A stretch of DNA of 8,529 nt from JBFELO01 sp041552055 (GTDB taxonomy: Bacteria; Acidobacteriota; Thermoanaerobaculia; Thermoanaerobaculales; Sulfomarinibacteraceae): the NCBI GenBank assembly GCA_041552055.1, contig JBFELO010000184.1, positions 1-8,529 of the forward strand, given 5' to 3'. Shown here one piece after another: positions 6,556-8,529 of the stretch. The stretch's first letter is position 1. Each line of letters begins with the position of its first letter. The notes below the pieces were generated by a model. The model was given only the letters and a program-made list of their open reading frames with translations, ran no database searches and was not told the origin of the DNA. Made by a program: the position numbers and the translations under genes.

Positions 6556-6585
6556 AAGACCGCAAGTTCCGGTCTTGCGCCGGAA
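6556..6585 (-). repeat. Overlapping, mutually exclusive hairpins in the 3' region of the DUF2202 transcript
   Basis: Three inverted repeats share the same 30 bases: AAGACCG/CGGTCTT (6556-6562/6570-6576), CGCAAG/CTTGCG (6561-6566/6574-6579) and TTCCGG/CCGGAA (6567-6572/6580-6585). They cannot all form at once. They precede the terminator on the minus strand. Function unknown. Confidence 0.35.
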
Positions 6586-6623
6586 GGAGGAGTAAAGGAG
6601 AGCCGGAAGCTCGGACCCCTCGA

Positions 6624-7406
6624 CTAGAACCCGCCGCGCCGGGACGAGCCGCCGCAGGTCGCGAGCTCCTCTCCGTACTCGTCGTACACCACGTGCCGCT
6701 CCATCTCGGTGGTGAGAATCTCCTCGACCTCGACTTCCGACATGCACCACGACACGTCGCCGTAGTCCTCTCCCTGGTTGTCGAGCGCCCACGCCAGCGC
6801 CCGCAGGTGGTTTTCATCGCCCGCCGCCAGGTTCTGCGCGATCAGGGCCACGTCGGCGTGCGCAGTCCCGTTGGCCGTCGGGTCGGACCACCCGAGAACG
6901 TCGTTCAGCACGCACAGCTCGCCGTGCTCCCCCTCGACCTTCAAGCCCGCCTGCAGGGCACTGATGAGGGTGGTTCCCTGATCGACCACGGGCCCGTACT
7001 CCTCATCCCACCACGTTGAGTCGAGAGCGGGGGGCTCCTGAGCCGGCAGGTCGTACTCCCTGATCAGCTTGTCGATCAGCTTCAGGTGCTGGTTCTCGGC
7101 GTTGGCCAGGTTTGCGAAGACGCACGTGTCCTCGACCTCGAGCAGGTTGTCGCAGTACAGGTCCTGGAACGAGCGGTACACCTCGTACGCCAGGTACTCC
7201 TCGAGCCAGAGATTCACGACGCCTGCCGTTTCGAACTCATCGAAAGCTTCCGCGTCCTGGTGCAGCTCCTCGAACCGGTCACGCAAGACCTGCTTGCAGC
7301 TGGCCGACTGGTGGTCCCCCGTGGCACCCTGGGCGTCGACCGCGACCGCACACACGACGAGAAGGCACGCACAGATGGCAACGAGACCTCTTCCACCGCA
7401 TGACAT
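6624..7406 (-). CDS. Secreted DUF2202 family ferritin-like protein
   Basis: A 260-residue exported protein that I recognise as a DUF2202-type ferritin-like four-helix protein, a family with a probable diiron centre and no established reaction. GGAGGG lies 7 bases before the ATG. A signal peptide covers about residues 1-25 (core LVAICACLLVVCAVAV, cleavage near VDA). The family pattern is clear: LEEYLAYEVY with E69/E70, AENQH with E104 and H107, then after a loop VEGEHGEL with E158/E160, and GDENHLRALAWAL with E198 and H200. These Glu and His residues are the likely metal ligands. Mature-part cysteines C37, C85, C95, C165 and two in the C-terminal tail suggest disulfides, compatible with export. 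The C-terminus is short and Gly/Ser/Arg-rich. It has its own sigma-54-like promoter and terminator. A role in metal or oxidative chemistry outside the cytoplasm is plausible but unproven. Confidence 0.85.
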   Translation of the reverse strand: MSCGGRGLVAICACLLVVCAVAVDAQGATGDHQSASCKQVLRDRFEELHQDAEAFDEFETAGVVNLWLEEYLAYEVYRSFQDLYCDNLLEVEDTCVFANLANAENQHLKLIDKLIREYDLPAQEPPALDSTWWDEEYGPVVDQGTTLISALQAGLKVEGEHGELCVLNDVLGWSDPTANGTAHADVALIAQNLAAGDENHLRALAWALDNQGEDYGDVSWCMSEVEVEEILTTEMERHVVYDEYGEELATCGGSSRRGGF

Positions 7407-7413
7407 GACGAAT

Positions 7414-7445
7414 CCCTCCTTTCACGTCGGCGTGGCGCGCCGACG
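7414..7445 (-). promoter_or_regulatory. Leader stem-loop and ribosome binding site of the DUF2202 gene
   Basis: On the minus strand AAAGGAGGG (plus 7414-7422) lies 7 bases before the ATG at 7406. Directly upstream is a perfect 8-bp stem, CGTCGGCG (7425-7432) with CGCCGACG (7438-7445), with a 5-base loop. With a predicted transcript start near 7450, the stem would occupy the extreme 5' end of the message, where it could protect the RNA or modulate ribosome access. Confidence 0.5.
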
Positions 7446-7460
7446 GTCGCCCGTTCGAGA

Positions 7461-7476
7461 CGCACGATCCGTGCCA
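7461..7476 (-). promoter_or_regulatory. Sigma-54 (-24/-12) promoter of the DUF2202 gene
   Basis: Read on the minus strand, the element is TGGCACG-GATC-GTGCG. The -24 block is a perfect match; the -12 block keeps the essential GC at exact spacing but has G for the first T of TTGC. It shares the identical 10-mer TGCTGGCACG with the element at 6326-6341. The predicted start near 7450 leaves a 44-base leader. Confidence 0.6.
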
Positions 7477-7497
7477 GCAGGGTCGTCGCTCGAAACC

Positions 7498-7554
7498 GCG
7501 CATCTGTCCGCTTTCGATCTTGCGACACGAGACAACCGCTTCAATGCGCATCTG
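7498..7554 (-). repeat. Spaced direct repeat upstream of the DUF2202 promoter
   Basis: GCGCATCTG occurs at 7498-7506 and 7546-7554, 48 bases apart start to start, beginning 22 and 70 bases upstream of the -24 block on the minus strand. They could be activator sites. They do not match the GGTGTGGCG repeat upstream of the other promoter, so a common regulator is not directly supported by these repeats. Confidence 0.3.
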
Positions 7555-7588
7555 ACCCTTGAGAACCCAGTCAGGACAAGGCAACGGC

Positions 7589-7619
7589 GAGGCCGCGGGC
7601 CTCCGGCGGCGGCGGCGGG
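7589..7619. repeat. Small hairpin and CGG trinucleotide run
   Basis: GAGGCC/GGCCTC (7589-7594/7598-7603) forms a 6-bp stem with a 3-base loop, directly followed by a run of about five CGG units (7605-7619). The run is a simple-sequence tract in otherwise non-coding DNA and may be length-variable. No T-run is present, so I do not call a terminator. Confidence 0.3.
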
Positions 7620-8073
7620 CACCGCCCGAGTCAGGAAATGGACGAGGTCTTCCCGACGTCGCGCCGGGGCCGGGATTCGTTGGATCATGGCACAGTTCTC
7701 ACGGACACACGTTGTGACACCCTCCCGTCGATCCGGGGCTTGGGGACCCGAGACGCCTCGCGCGAGCCGGCTCGAGTACCCGATCGCGGACGAGGCGTGC
7801 GACCTCATCGGTGCTCGCGCACCGATCTCGGTTCACTCGTCGCTCGACGGCGACGACCTGGTGATCGAACGCCGGCTCCTCGAGCGCGGCGCGCGGCGCT
7901 TCTGAAGTGCGCATCGTCGATTTCGAGGACGGACGGACGACCAGAGACCCCGAGCTCCGGCGCTCGTGGGTGGAGGCGCGAGCACGGTGCGTCGCATCGG
8001 CCCTTTCAGAACGCGGGGGTCGGTCGATGGCCTCGCTCCACCCGTGCCCGCCTGCGGCCGTCGCCGAGCCCGG
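7620..8073. other. Spacer without a confident gene
   Basis: Apart from the possible ORF remnant at 7758-8050, I see no gene, RNA or clear terminator for the cytochrome-like gene here. The segment downstream of that gene's stop on the minus strand (about 7990-8073) is GC-rich with only weak, interrupted pairing. Confidence 0.4.
7758..8050 (+). pseudogene. Possible broken ORF remnant on the plus strand
   Basis: From about 7758 one plus-strand frame becomes coding-like, with mostly G/C third positions and a protein-like sequence (LEYPIADEACDLIGARAPIS, then DGDDLVIERRLLERGARR), ending at TGA 7903-7905. A second frame, shifted by one base, continues in similar style from about 7865 (ASEVRIVDFEDGR, then DPELRRSWVEARARC) to about 8000 before losing coding character. 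No good ribosome binding site precedes either part, and the bases before 7758 do not look coding. A single frameshifted, truncated gene explains this; chance open frames in GC-rich DNA would too. Product unknown. The minus strand also has an open frame here (7699-7914) with weaker codon character. Confidence 0.25.
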
Positions 8074-8529
8074 TCAGGGCACCGTCTGCTGAACCTGAGC
8101 GAGCAACTCCGCCGTGTTGGCCGCCGGGTCGTACATTCCCATGAACCGGTTGACCAGGTCGGTGTCGGTCTCCGCCAGATCGGCGACGAACGGGGGCGAC
8201 ACGCTCTGGAACAGCAGCTCAGCCGTGACGCGCAAGGGCCCGGTTACTTCTCCGATGCCGATGATCTCGTAAACGACCCGATCCGATCCTCCCTGGAAGT
8301 CGACATCACCCAAGGCGCTCCCATAAACCGCGAAGTCGGGTAGGGCAGTGGCCTTGTCGAAGCCGGCGGGCAGCAGGCGGTTGTCCTTGGCGTACGAGTC
8401 CGCTCTCAGCAGGGTGTAGGTCACCTCGCCGTCTGTGTTCAGCATGATCGGCTCGTAGATCTGGACCTGGTCTGACGAGGTGATGAGGTCGTAGTGCTGC
8501 TCGAAGGTGGAGAGGTCCTGGTCGGCGTC
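8074..8529 (-). CDS. C-terminal domain of a probable multiheme-cytochrome-type extracytoplasmic protein (5' end outside window)
   Basis: The frame runs from the right edge to a TGA at 8074-8076, giving the last 151 residues; the start is outside the window. The visible part has no CXXCH motif and no cysteine at all. The motifs VQIYEPIM, TYTLLRADSYAKDNRLLPAGFDKATA, then DFQGGSDRVVYEI and a terminal beta-rich, Ala-rich segment (quoted in part: AKDNRLLPAGFDK) resemble a domain I associate with the C-termini of multiheme c-type cytochromes and related secreted proteins. That match is from memory of the family pattern and cannot be tested here. Any haem-binding part would lie upstream, beyond the window. 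It is on the same strand as the two complete secreted proteins. The gap of about 670 bases to the next gene suggests separate transcription. Confidence 0.6.
   Translation of the reverse strand, partial: DADQDLSTFEQHYDLITSSDQVQIYEPIMLNTDGEVTYTLLRADSYAKDNRLLPAGFDKATALPDFAVYGSALGDVDFQGGSDRVVYEIIGIGEVTGPLRVTAELLFQSVSPPFVADLAETDTDLVNRFMGMYDPAANTAELLAQVQQTVP

Noticed and set aside
6276..7019. Plus-strand open frame across the intergenic region and the ferritin-like gene
   Set aside because: No ribosome binding site at its start; most of it is antisense to clear DUF2202 motifs.
7686..7702. Plus-strand TGGCACA as a further sigma-54 element
   Set aside because: No TTGC-like block at the required distance and no convincing gene downstream.

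Overview
The window is GC-rich with strongly G/C-biased third codon positions. It carries no mobile element, CRISPR array, tRNA or rRNA that I can recognise. The gene set suggests a Gram-negative, probably anaerobic or respiratory bacterium with a redox-active cell surface: a PAS-rich sensor kinase, a sigma-54 enhancer-binding response regulator, secreted proteins, and a C-terminal domain like those on multiheme cytochromes. A deltaproteobacterial-type lineage (Desulfobacterota or Myxococcota) or an Acidobacteriota relative fits best. This is inference; no taxonomic marker is present.

Layout. Positions 1-413 hold the 3' end of an unrecognised plus-strand gene. Positions 414-920 have no convincing gene but hold many inverted repeats and a good sigma-70-type promoter (748-776) pointing at the next gene. 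Positions 921-4698 encode an overlapping pair on the plus strand: a membrane-anchored histidine kinase with three PAS domains and an NtrC-family regulator (receiver, PAS, sigma-54 AAA+ domain, Fis-type helix-turn-helix). A short convergent spacer follows, with a strong intrinsic terminator for the minus strand. Three minus-strand genes fill the rest: an uncharacterised secreted eight-cysteine protein (4859-6115), a secreted DUF2202 ferritin-like protein (6624-7406), and the C-terminus of a larger protein resembling the end of multiheme cytochromes (8074 to the right edge). Positions 7477-8073 hold regulatory repeats and a possible broken plus-strand ORF.

The most interesting signal is regulatory. 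The two complete minus-strand genes each have, upstream and correctly oriented, a -24/-12 (sigma-54) promoter-like element containing the identical 10-mer TGCTGGCACG, and the window also encodes a regulator with the GAFTGA loop required to activate sigma-54 polymerase. One promoter has a tandem 9-bp direct repeat at enhancer distance, an A/T-rich tract and a palindrome in between. Together with cysteine clusters in three of the four PAS domains, this suggests a redox- or metal-sensing two-component system switching on secreted proteins. The elements are read from sequence; the circuit is a hypothesis.
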